Below, one piece after another: positions 45,165 through 55,813 of a DNA stretch of 64,000 nt. Source of the DNA: Diospyros lotus (lineage: Eukaryota; Streptophyta; Magnoliopsida; Ericales; Ebenaceae). The notes beneath the pieces were generated by a model. The model ran no database searches and was not told the DNA's origin. It worked only from the letters and a program-made list of their open reading frames with translations. The stretch's first letter is position 1; the number at the start of each line of letters is the position of its first letter. The position numbers were made by a program, and so were the translations under genes. The stretch lies in the NCBI RefSeq assembly GCF_014633365.1, contig NC_068349.1, positions 24,442,753 to 24,506,752 on the forward strand, in the 5' to 3' direction.

Positions 45165-45759
45165 ATGCATTCACAAATCTGCTCAAACTAAACCAAATGG
45201 AAATGAACAAGATTAAAACAAACAAACCAGGTCTTTGTAGCTCATCCGGGACTCAGATTCCACATGGATTCAAGATACACAACCGGTTACAAATGCTCTA
45301 GCCTATCATTACAGCAAGGAAAACAAAGTGGAACAAAAGATGAAGGAAACAAAAAGATGCTAACAAACCAAAAACGGCCAGAATCCTCTCTCTTTTCCAC
45401 TTCCCTCTCCCTGAATATGAGTGCTAAGAGGCCTCAAATACATGGCTAAGAAATGAAGAGCTAGGAAGGCTAGGGTTGGGCCTAGCCCAACAGAAAATAA
45501 GTGAGCCCAAAAACAGCAAAATTGAGCAGCCCAAGTCTGCTCCTTGAAAGTGAGCCCAAGCTCCTTTAGTTTTGCCACTTCTCTAGTCCATCCAACATTC
45601 CCTAAAGCCTGGATCCATAGAAGTAAGATAGAAAATAGTGTAAGGATGATTTGAAGCATAATAAAATAGAAACAATGAAATATCAGCAAAAATTACTTCA
45701 AATGGCCTAATAAGACTGAGGTGAAATGCCAAAATATAGTATAAATATGCATGCTATCA

Positions 45760-47051
45760 ATTCCCCCATACTTAGACTTTTGCACTCTTGGGCAAAACAC
45801 TAGACTCTATGACTCAAGAATAAAAATGTGGAAAAACAGAAATCAGATGCAAGGTAAGTCTTCGAGAATTCATCATTCAAAGATCATCTTTCCTCTACTT
45901 CCAAGAAAACAAGTGATATGGCAATTCATTCAATAAGACAAATCAAAAGTAGAAGCCTCTAACAGGACAAGTGTATACTCAAAATCTCTCAAGAGGTGGT
46001 GGTGACTGTTTCGCTCAAATTCACCCAATCACAATTCCACTACCATAAGCTTGTTTATCTTCTCAATCTCCACTATCCATGTCACATGCATGCCACAAAT
46101 CAAAAGGGCTTATTCAGGGTTGTAATGTGGGGAAGAAAGAAATGGAAAGACAGCAATGAAGGAAAACATGCCTTAGGTTGAGAAAACATTTCATGCAACT
46201 CCAAGATCAAGAGATAGAATTTCCAAGCATTATGAAAAACATTGCATCTTTATTCGGTTGAGTGCGTTTTACGCTCTGTCTCAACTTTGCTTTTTTTTTT
46301 TTTTTTTTTAGTAGAGATGAGTGCGTTTTACGCTCCTACTCACCATTCTATCCTTTTCTTGCTTTTTTTTTTTCTTTTTTTTCATGGATGCAAATGGCCT
46401 TTGGCCTTATGACTTACTTGATGAATTCAATCTCTCTCTCTAGAATGCACTTAATATTCCTCTTCCTAAGGTTGGAAGGTCCAAAAAGGGTGTATGAAAA
46501 TGAAGGGTAAAAATGATGGCTCTAAGTGGCAAGCGAAAGGGATTGATTGATTGATTTTTTTTTTTTTTTTTGAATAACAAAATGGCCAAATGGGGACAAG
46601 AAAGAATGCCTTAATCATGTTTGAGTCATGCATGAACAAATATAGCCTCAACCAAGAATCAAAACAAGTTCTAGAGTGGAGATCATGATAGGTGAATGCA
46701 CACACAAGAAAGACAATAGGCTCAAAATCCTCACGGCTGTAGACTACCCAATCAATCTATCAAATCAAACTCATTGCCAAGTCACTTGAAATCAAGGAAG
46801 ATAAGATCGAAGTTCTAATCATGCTGGGTTCTTTTAGACTTAATTGCTTAACTTGCATTTCCACGCAAAACAGACTCAACTAAACCCAAGGAAAAAGAAA
46901 TATGAAAAGATAAAGAAAGTGCTGCTAAAATAAGAATACTGCCTCCCCCCACACTTAGACTTTACATTGCCCTCAATGTAAACATGCAATTCCAATCAAG
47001 AATAGGACAAGTAAATGTAAAATACTAGGGAGAGAGAAACAGCCTGATGTA
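45760..47051 (-). other. Athila-B 3' noncoding region with two polypurine tracts and hairpin motifs
   Basis: No env-like or other gene is supported. On the minus strand, after the integrase stop, come the inverted repeat TTACATTG-AGGG-CAATGTAA (46981-46962) and the tract GTCTAAGTGTGGGGGGAGGC (46960-46941). Further on are two copies of GAGCGTAAAACGCACTC (46336-46319, 46276-46260). The terminal tract GTCTAAGTATGGGGGAATT (45777-45760 region) touches the 3' LTR. A- and T-runs occur near 46290, 46370 and 46560. Confidence 0.8.
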
Positions 47052-49461
47052 TCAAATGGAGGTGGCGTTGAGGAGATGCAGCTCCTCCACAATATGCTCC
47101 TGAAAGCTCTCGTAGAATGGCTTAAGCCGCTGCCCGTTCACTGTGAATTGCTTTGCATTGGACTCGTCCTTGATTGCAACTACACCAAAGGGAAAAACAT
47201 GAATAACTATGAAAGGACCAGTCCAACGAGAACGTAACTTACCGGGCATCAACTTGAGACGGGAATTGTATAGCAGAACTTTCTGGCCAACTTCGAATGT
47301 CTTCCTCACAATAAGCTTGTCATGCACAGCCTTGGTCTTCTCCTTGTAGATGCGTGAGTTCTCATATGCGTCCATCCTAATCTCCTCAAGCTCTTGAAGT
47401 TGGAGCTTTCTTTGGGACCCCGCTTGACTGATGTCCATATTGCATTGCTTCACCGCCCAATATGCCTTATGCTCCACTTCCACCGGCAAGTGACACGCTT
47501 TTCCAAAAACCAACCTATAGGGGGACATGCCGATGGGGGTTTTGTAGGCAGTGCGGTAGGCCCATAGCGCATCTTCTAATCTCTGGCTCCAGTCTTTCCT
47601 ATTGGGCTGGACAGTTTTCTCCAAAATCTGCTTGATCTCCCTATTTGAGACTTCAGCTTGCCCATTAGTTTGTGGATTATAAGGGGTCGCCACTTTGTGT
47701 ATTACCCCATACTTACGAAGTAGGGTGTCCATCTTTCTATTGCAAAAGTGGGATCCTTGGTCGCTGATGATGGCCCTGGGCATGCCAAACCTGCAAAAGA
47801 TGTGAGAACAAACAAAATCTGCAACCACAGAAGCATCATTAGTCCTGGTGGCTTTAGCTTCCACCCACTTAGAAACATAATCCACAGCTAACAGAATGTA
47901 CACATAACCAAATGACACAGGAAATGGACCCATGAAGTCAATGCCCCAAACATCAAAGATTTCACAAAATAATAAGGGTTGTTGAGGCATTTCATTCCTA
48001 CGTGATATAGTGCCTGTGTGTTGGCAACGTGTGCAATTCTTACAGAACTCATATGAATCCTTAAAGAGTGAAGGCCAATATAATCCAGAATCTAGGACTT
48101 TCCTAGCTGTACGTTGGGGACCAAAGTGACCACCACATGTAAGTGTGTGACAAAAATTTAAGACAGATGCAAACTCATGGTTAGGCACACATCTCCTGAT
48201 AACCTGGTCACTACACATGCGCCACAGATAGGGATCATCCCACACATAATACCGAGCCTGACTCTTAAATTTATTTAGCTGTTCCTTCTTAAAATATGCA
48301 GGGAATTCAGAAGCAACTAAATAATTTACCAAATCAGCATACCAGGGCTCAACACCATGAATGTGGTATAATAACTCATCTGGGAAATCATCCCTGATAG
48401 GCTGGGAGTCCATGACTGTGGAATCTGAAGAAGAAGGGACCCTGCTCAAATGATCAGCTACTAGGTTCTCGGCCCCACTCTTATCTTTTATCTCAACATT
48501 GAACTCATGAAGTAGGAGCATCCACCGTATCAACCTGGGCTTAGCATCGAGCTTCTTCAATAGGTATTTCAGGGCTGCATGGTCAGAAAACACGACAACA
48601 TTAGAACCCAGAAGATAGGAGCGAAATTTATCTAAAGCAAACACAATAGCTAAAAGCTCCTTCTCAGTCGTGGTGTAGTTTGCTTGAGCAGCATCCAAGG
48701 TGCGCGAGGCATAGGCAATGACATGTGACTTCTTCTCCACACGCTGTGAAAGGACAGCACCCACTGCAAAGTTGGAGGCGTCGCACATCAGCTCGAAAGG
48801 TACTTGGAGCATTACATAGACCGAAAGGCATTCTTCTATAAGCGAATGTGCCAAAGGGGCAGGTGAAGGTGGTCTTCTCTTGATCCTCTGGGGCTATGCA
48901 AATCTGAAAGTATCCGGAAAAACCGTCAAGGAAACAATAGTGTGACTTACCAGCCAACCTCTCCAACATCTGATCAATGAATGGGAGGGGAAAATGATCC
49001 TTTCTGGTTGCTTGGTTCATCTTTCTATAATCAATGCAGACTCTCCAGCTGTTCTGCACTCTCATGGGGATAAGCTCATTCTGTTCATTTGGGACCACCG
49101 TGATGCCCGTCTTTTTTGGAACAACCTGCACGGGACTCACCCACTTACTGTCAGAAATGGGGTAAATAATACCGGCTGTAAGTAATTTACTTACCTCCTG
49201 TTTTACCACATCAAGAATGGTTGGGTTAAGTCTTCTTTAAGGCTGCCTTGCTGGTTTTGCTCCTTCCTCCAATAAGATACGGTGCATGCAAACAGAGGGG
49301 CTGATTCCAGTTATGTCCGCTAAAGTCCACCCAATTGCTTTCCTATTATTTTTCAGCACGTCCAGCAACTTTCTCTCTTGGTCAGGCTGCAAGTTATTTG
49401 CAATGATGACTGGCAGCTTCTCATCTTTCTCCAAGAATGCATACTTGAGGTGCTGAGGCAA
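47052..49461 (-). pseudogene. pol: Athila-B pol, with the RT catalytic segment deleted
   Basis: Reverse transcriptase text runs from 49461 (KAIGWTLADITGISPSVCMH) past a TAA at 49237-49239 to [16 protein letters not shown] near 48800. There it jumps, out of frame, to [10 protein letters not shown], the start of RNase H. The catalytic Asp-Asp palm motif and thumb are missing. From there one frame runs to 47052 with RNase H ([30 protein letters not shown]), the integrase zinc region ([23 protein letters not shown]), the DDE core ([35 protein letters not shown]) and the C-terminal domain. The integrase is fully open and could in principle be made, unlike that of Athila-A. Confidence 0.88.
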
Positions 49462-52239
49462 GGGCTTGCACTGAATGGTGGGTGGCTACTGCAAAGAGGG
49501 GCTGACCTGTTTTGCTCTAACTCAATGGCAGCAAGGTTAGTAGAAACAATATCCTCTATAGGGAAACCATGAAGATCAGGATGTGCATGCTCATTTTCAA
49601 CTTCAGAATGATGGTTATCTATAAATGCAGCAATCTCATAACATGCATCACATGGATCACTCTCATTACTACAATCAGGACAGATGAAGGAATCTGGAAG
49701 GTCATGAATAGTGGGGGAATGTATCAATCAAATCACAAGACTTAGTGCATGCTTCATCAACCAACAATTGAATCAAGTTAACTTGCAAAATGGAATGATC
49801 TTCAGAGGGACATTTCATGGCATCAAGTATGTTAAAATGAATGGTGCTACCAGCAAATTCCATGGAAAGTGTACCCTCATGCACATTGATGATAGTCCTT
49901 GCAGTTTTTAAAAATGGTCTACCTAGGATGAGAGGTGCATGCTCATGTGTGTTATCATCTTCCATATTTAAAACATAAAAATCAGCAGGGAAGATGCAAT
50001 CCTTAACCTTAGCCAGGACATCCTCCAAGACTCCAGATGGGTAGGTTGTGCTTCTATTGGCTAGTTGGACAACCACTCCTGTTGGCTTCAAAGGACCACA
50101 CTGCAATGAAGCATATATAGAGTTAGGCATGACATTAATGGATGCACCCAAATCTAGTAAAGCATTGCTAAATTGCATGTCTCCTATAGTACAAGGAATG
50201 GAAAACGTCCCTGGATCTTTGCACTTCCTTGGCATGGCAGGTTGTATGAGAGCTGAAACATTCCTCCCAAGGTTGACCTTCTCATTCCCCTTAAGCTTCC
50301 TCTTGTGAGTACACAAATCTTTGAGAAATTTTGCATACTTGGGGATCTGTCTGATGGCTTCAAGGAGGGGGATGTTGACTTCAACTTTCTGGAATGTTTC
50401 CAGAATCTCTTTATCCAATTCGGCCTCTGCTCTTTTCTTGTTTTGTGTTGCTCGATGTGGGAATGGCAGGGGCAGGATGTTGGAAGACTCTCCTTGTTCT
50501 TGATAGCTGGAGTTTGGCTGCTTGGCTTCTTGAACTGAGGAGGGTTGCTGCTCTTTGCTACCCTCTACATTCTGCTCCTCTACATTCTGCTCCTCTACAT
50601 TCTGCTCCACGTTTGATGATGGTGGAGGGGTTGGGATGATCACTTCTTTCCCACTTCGAAGCATGATGGCACTAACATTACCCCTTGGATTGGCAACTGG
50701 TTGTGAAGGAAGCTGCCCCGAACCTTGACTCCTTAACTCATTGATGTTTGTGGCTAGCTGGCCTATTTGGGTCTCCAAATTTTGAATTGTGGTTTCTGTT
50801 TTCTGTTGGAATTGGAGTGTGTTGGCTGCTAATTGCTTGACAAGATCATCCAAGCTACGTTCTGACTTGGGTAATGGTGGTGCTTGTTGCATGGCTTGGT
50901 TCTGCCTTGGTGGTGGAGCATGGTTGCTTGAAATTGAAGGATGGAACCTCTGCTGAAATGGTTGATTCTGGTATGGCTGCTGCTGGTGCACATGTTGATT
51001 GGAAGGGCCGTCATATCTGAGGTTCGGATGGTCTCTCCAACCTGGATTGTAGGTGGTTGAGTATGGATCATACTTGTGTTGTGGCTGCTGCTGGAAAGGT
51101 GGATTGTGCTGCTAGAATGGTCTACCAGGGAAGATGCCAGCAACAGATTCATTATTTTCTTGCAACTGTGGGCATTGGTCTGTTGTATGGGATGGCAAGG
51201 AGCAAATGCCACAAAGCTGCTGCTGGGGTTGCTTTCTCTCTAATGCCAACTGCCTGACCATGGAAGCTAATTCCTCAAGCTTGTTTTCCATCCTTTGCTG
51301 GTCCATAGTGGCAGCCACACTGACTTCATTGATGGCTTTTGTAGGAGTGTTAATTCTGGTGCCAAACTGCTGGGCATTTTGTGCCATCTTTGATATCAGC
51401 TCTTGTGCAGCTGCTGGGGTCTTCTCTGCCAAGACTCCTCCACTTGCAGCATCTACCAAGTACCTGTCCATGGGGATTAGACCTTCATAGAAATATTGAA
51501 CTAGGAGTTGGTCACTTATCTGATGGTGAGGACAGCTGGAACACAACTTCTTGAATCTCTCCCAGTACTCATGTAGAGTCTCACCACTTATCTGCCTTAT
51601 ACCACAAATTTCCTTCCTTATTGATGCTGTTCTGGAGGCTGGAAATAATTTTTCCAGGAAGATCCTTTTCAATCCATCCCAGCTGGTAATAGCAGCTGGT
51701 GGCAGGTAATACAACCAATCCTTAGCTGATCCATCAAGTGAGAATGGAAAGGCTCTTAGCTTGATTTGCTCTTCATCTACTCCTTGTGGCCGCATGGTTG
51801 AGCAAACAACATGAAATTATTTTAGATGCTTGTGCGGATCCTCTCCTGCAAGACCATGAAACTTGGGCAACAAATGGATCAGTCCAGATTTGAGTTCAAA
51901 GTTAGCATCCAACTGTGGGTATTGAATACATAGGGGTTGGTAATGCACATCAGGTGCAGCCAGCTCTCTAATGGTTCTACCATCCAAATGACCATGATTT
52001 GCATTATTGCCATTACCATTATTTCCATTACCATTATTGCCATTATTGCCATTATTGCCATTATTTCCATTACCATTATCTGCCATATTGATGAATTCTG
52101 GAATAGGTTCGGATGAAGTATTAGAAGCACTGTTAGGGTCAATCCTATCCCGAGACTTAAGCTCTCTAGCTTGCCTTCTAAGAGTGGTCTCTAATTCAAG
52201 ATCCAAATCAAGTAATTTTTCCTTAGAGGACCTGGTCAT
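49462..52239 (-). pseudogene. gag-pro: Athila-B gag-protease, two stops and two frameshifts
   Basis: The start is placed at 52239 (MTRSS), as in Athila-A and Athila-C, although the frame is open further upstream. The gag region is very close in sequence to Athila-A. It has a TAA at about 51816 (a GAG/GAA-type codon in Athila-A) and a TAG at about 51114 (CAG in Athila-A). The zinc knuckle CGICSLPSHTTDQC lies near 51210-51170. An expanded three-unit NVEEQ repeat lies near 50570-50610. The protease text DLGASINVMP lies at about 50165-50135 and LILGRPFLKT near 49940-49910. Frameshifts near 49715 (C-run) and 49500 follow. Asn-Gly repeats near 52010-52080 are an expansion absent from Athila-A. Confidence 0.87.
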
Positions 52240-53518
52240 GCACTTAGAGATTAGCTCAAAAACAGCACACAATATGGCCTATGCATACCAAGAACTCAAA
52301 AAGTCAAAAACACACAAACACACAAACACAAAAACAAAAAAACAGGTCAAACAAGAAGCCCTTAGATGATTTTCTTATGCAATTTTTCACAAAATTTCAA
52401 CACAAAAACACTGAGGGACCTAAAAACACTAAAAACCACACAAAATTAACCACTGAGAAACACAAAATGGACCAAAAAGTGGTCTAAACGTTGGAATTTG
52501 GCCAAAAAAGGGTCTCCTCACCATGAAGAAGTGACTCTTTATCCCCAAAACCCCATTTCTTTGGACACCAAAAATTAGCTCAATTCGAGCAAGTGGAAAG
52601 CTGTGAACAGTAATCGGGAAACTGATTTTTTTTCCTCAAAACCTGCTCCTATTTTGCCTCAGAAACCATTCTATATGCAAGAAAACATCAAGGAAAGCAT
52701 ATGGACTTGAAAGAATATCAAGTAGGGATGAGAAAGAAAGAGGATAGCACCGGTATCTCGAGCTCAATCCTTAAATAATGCTATCTGTCATGGAGGTGGT
52801 CAAAACCGCTGCTGAATGGAATGCTGCTGTGGGTGATCTCCCCTTGGTTGCAGCTGCTGGTGCCTATCTGCCAAAAGAAAAGGGAGATTAGTGTGGAAGG
52901 TAAAGACAACGTTGAATGGAGTGTTAAAAGAGAGAAAATAAAAGGAAAATGAGAGAAAGAAAACGGAATATCCTCTTGTGCAGGTGATCTGCTGTCAGAG
53001 GCAGAAAAAGTGGGATTCAGCTTTCTCTAAATAAAGGAAAAACGGTTATGCTCCTTGATCTGCTGCAGGGTTGTCTTCTTGCTGTGTGAGCTTGCTTTTC
53101 AGCGCCTATCAGAGCACATGAAGACCAGAGAAGGACACAAGGTGTGATACTAAAAATCAGAGAAGAGAAGAGAAGGACTGCAGGTGTCTTTTTGCTTTTT
53201 CCAGTTGCAGGTCGTGCAGCCCTCTCCAACAGCCACTTCTTGGTTCAAAAATGATTCCAGAAACGAGAAAACATAAAAGGAAAATACACACAAACAAAAA
53301 GAAGATCGAAAAGGCAAATAAGGCTTTTCTGTTGCTGCTTGCTATCAGTTTATCTCAAGAACAGAATAGCTTTTCACTAAGAACACCAAACTGATAACCT
53401 TATCAACAACTGATAACCTTTTCACCAAGAACACAAAATAGATAAAACACTCAAACAAGAAAACAAAACAAACAGAAAATAGGGTCGGTCCTCTATGTTT
53501 TTAGAAGAAAAACTTGGC
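52240..53518 (-). other. Athila-B leader
   Basis: Roughly 1.28 kb between the primer site and the gag start, three times the Athila-A leader. The gag-proximal part (to about 52600) resembles the Athila-A leader. The rest has no match that I can see and no convincing gene. A packaging signal would be expected here, but nothing specific is recognisable. Confidence 0.6.
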
Positions 53519-53536
53519 TCCCCGGCAACGGCGCCA
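53519..53536 (-). promoter_or_regulatory. Primer-binding site of Athila-B (tRNA-Asp)
   Basis: On the minus strand TGGCGCCGTTGCCGGGGA, identical to Athila-C and one base different from Athila-A. Six bases separate it from the LTR end at 53543. Confidence 0.92.
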
Positions 53537-53542
53537 AAATTC

Positions 53543-54693
53543 TGGCGAGGGATTGTCGAACCACTCCAGAATTAGAGATCTATGTATCTCTTCTCTAGTT
53601 TGCAGCAAAGTGCACCCTAGGTCATCTCACAAGAAGCCTCACTTTCCTCTACGAACAAGAAGAACCAATATAACCAACAGTTTGTTTGGGGGGGGGGGTT
53701 GTTTTGACAGAAAACTAATTATCAAAACAGAAAGACAACGATGTTTGGAATGCAACCGGCTGTGTATTTGTCCCCTATGTGAAATCTTCCTCGTCCACTC
53801 TATAAACCTTAGCTTGTTAGATGTTTTAATCTCTGGATATCAAACTTAAAGCATCCCCAACAACCGTCCAAGGATTAGAATGATTGGAATAACAAAATGA
53901 ATATAGAAACCTCTTATAAACAAAATGCAACCATCCACTCTCTCTATTCAACCTATCCGGACCTATGCAAGAACAACCGTTCAAGCACATAATATTCATT
54001 TTCGAGATGTTATACCAACCGGCTATAACATTCTGTTCTCTTAAGCATTTAACAGAAAATGAAACCATGCAAATTCACACAAACCTGCCATGAACTCCAT
54101 GCATTCACAAATCTGCTCAAACTAAACCAAATGGAAATGAACAAGATTAAAACAAACAAACCAGGTCTTTGTAGCTCATCCGGGACTCAGATTCCACATG
54201 GATTCAAGATACACAACCGGTTACAAATGCTCTAGCCTATCATTACAGCAAGGAAAACAAAGTGGAACAAAAGATGAAGGAAACAAAAAGATGCTAACAA
54301 ACCAAAAACGGCCAGAATCCTCTCTCTTTTCCACTTCCCTCTCCCTGAATATGAGTGCTAAGAGGCCTCAAATACATGGCTAAGAAATGAAGAGCTAGGA
54401 AGGCTAGGGTTGGGCCTAGCCCAACAGAAAATAAGTGAGCCCAAAAACAGCAAAATTGAGCAGCCCAAGTCTGCTCCTTGAAAGTGAGCCCAAGCTCCTT
54501 TAGTTTTGCCACTTCTCTAGTCCATCCAACATTCCCTAAAGCCTGGATCCATAGAAGTAAGATAGAAAATAGTGTAAGGATGATTTGAAGCATAATAAAA
54601 TAGAAACAATGAAATATCAGCAAAAATTACTTCAAATGGCCTAATAAGACTGAGGTGAAATGCCAAAATATAGTATAAATATGCATGCTATCA
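53543..54693 (-). repeat. 5' LTR of Athila-B
   Basis: 1151 bp, from TGATAGCATGCATATTT (54693) to CCCTCGCCA (53543) on the minus strand, outside flank TGAGT. A minus-strand TATA-like TTTATAAGAGG near 53909-53919 is possible but weak. Open frames in it recur in the other LTR only as copies. Confidence 0.9.
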
Positions 54694-55813
54694 TGAGTCA
54701 CATGCCATAATCCATGAGATGGATATAGTAAACATGTGGGTAGATGTTAGTGGGATATCTACTAAATATGACGAACGTGACAGATCACATGGCTGAGAAG
54801 ATCTTTGATTTGTTATAGGCATTCGATTGTGTTACTGGTTCTTAGACCAGAGGCAACACTGTTGTCTTATATGTCGATGCCTGAGATTTACCTTTGCTAA
54901 AAGTCACCTGATTGCTAGATGGGGAGATGCATTATGTGATCTCTGTGCAGTGGCGTATGGAGGCAGGTGATTGCTAATGGGATTCATCGACCTCCGGCGC
55001 TATGCGAACATCCTATGCGATTAGTGGTGATTGTGGTTATATGAATCTCTGGCCAGAGTACACTTGATTGGAAAGTGTTTCCAATGTCGGAAGAAGGTTT
55101 GATGTGTCATCTCGACCACACCACACTAGATCTTGGCATAGTTATTGAGTTAGTGAGTTTGATTACTCTATGACTCCCACTCGATTGAGATGTTAATCGA
55201 TGGAGGGATTATAGTACACGAGAACCAAATTCCCAAATAGGTTCTTATTGAAGTTTTCCTTCATTACTGGTAGGATAGCCCTAACATAATGCTAGTTGTC
55301 ACTCAGGGTCTTTCGGGGTATTTCGAGGAGATGGAGGGATCCTCATTGTAGACCAAAGTGGTTGGTTGGCGTCAAAGTATTTGACGCATCTCGATTGATA
55401 CGTAGTGGTGAATCTAGAAGGTCATACACATATCCAAGTGTGGTTGACTAAGCGATTTTAAAGCTGTGATTATTGATCGTCATTAATGGTTAATGATGAC
55501 ACCATTGAGAGTTAACGGATTGGGTTCAGAATTAATTGGAATGACTGTCAAGAGTTGATAGGCATGTTGTTAAGAGTTAACGAAATGGGTTTTGGAATTA
55601 ATTGGAGTAACTGTCAAGAGTTGACAGGTATGCCATTAAGAGTTAACAGGGGTCTCGATTTCATCATGAGATGGTGAAAGTATCATTAAGAGTTAATGGC
55701 GGGGCCTAGATGCAATTTGAAGAAACTTAAGCAAAGAGAAGAAACTATCGACAACCCTATATAAACTATCAATAGTTTGCTGGAAATATGAAGGAAACTG
55801 TCAGCGGTTTCCC

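Larger units (their letters stand above)
35034..45759 (-). repeat. 3' LTR of Athila-B, interrupted by the Sirevirus
   Basis: Pieces 35034-35593 and 45165-45759 match the 5' LTR once the Copia and its ATGCA duplication are removed (about 1150 bp). On the minus strand it starts TGATAGCATGCATATTT at 45759 and ends CCCTCGCCA at 35034. Confidence 0.92.
35034..54693 (-). mobile_element. Athila-type Ty3/Gypsy element (Athila-B), hosting a Sirevirus
   Basis: On the minus strand: 5' LTR 54693-53543, primer site 53536-53519, leader to 52240, gag-protease, pol, 3' noncoding region 47051-45760, and a 3' LTR (45759 to 35034) that is split by the Copia at 35594-45164. TGAGT flanks both ends (35029-35033, 54694-54698). 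The LTRs are nearly identical: in the first 560 bases I found four substitutions and one G-run difference. It is thus young but dead, carrying nonsense mutations, frameshifts and a deletion in reverse transcriptase. The element without the Copia is about 10.1 kb. Confidence 0.92.
34680..55813 (+). repeat. Copia-like LTR2, split by Athila-B and ending at a family E insertion
   Basis: Pieces 34680-35033 and 54694-55813. It starts TGTTAGTGTTGGTGCCC and matches LTR1 in inverted orientation across most of its length, up to about 55710 where the two diverge. Athila-B lies between copies of TGAGT. At 55814 a family E LTR begins; the rest of LTR2 should lie beyond the window end. No coding region is visible. 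Confidence 0.7.
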
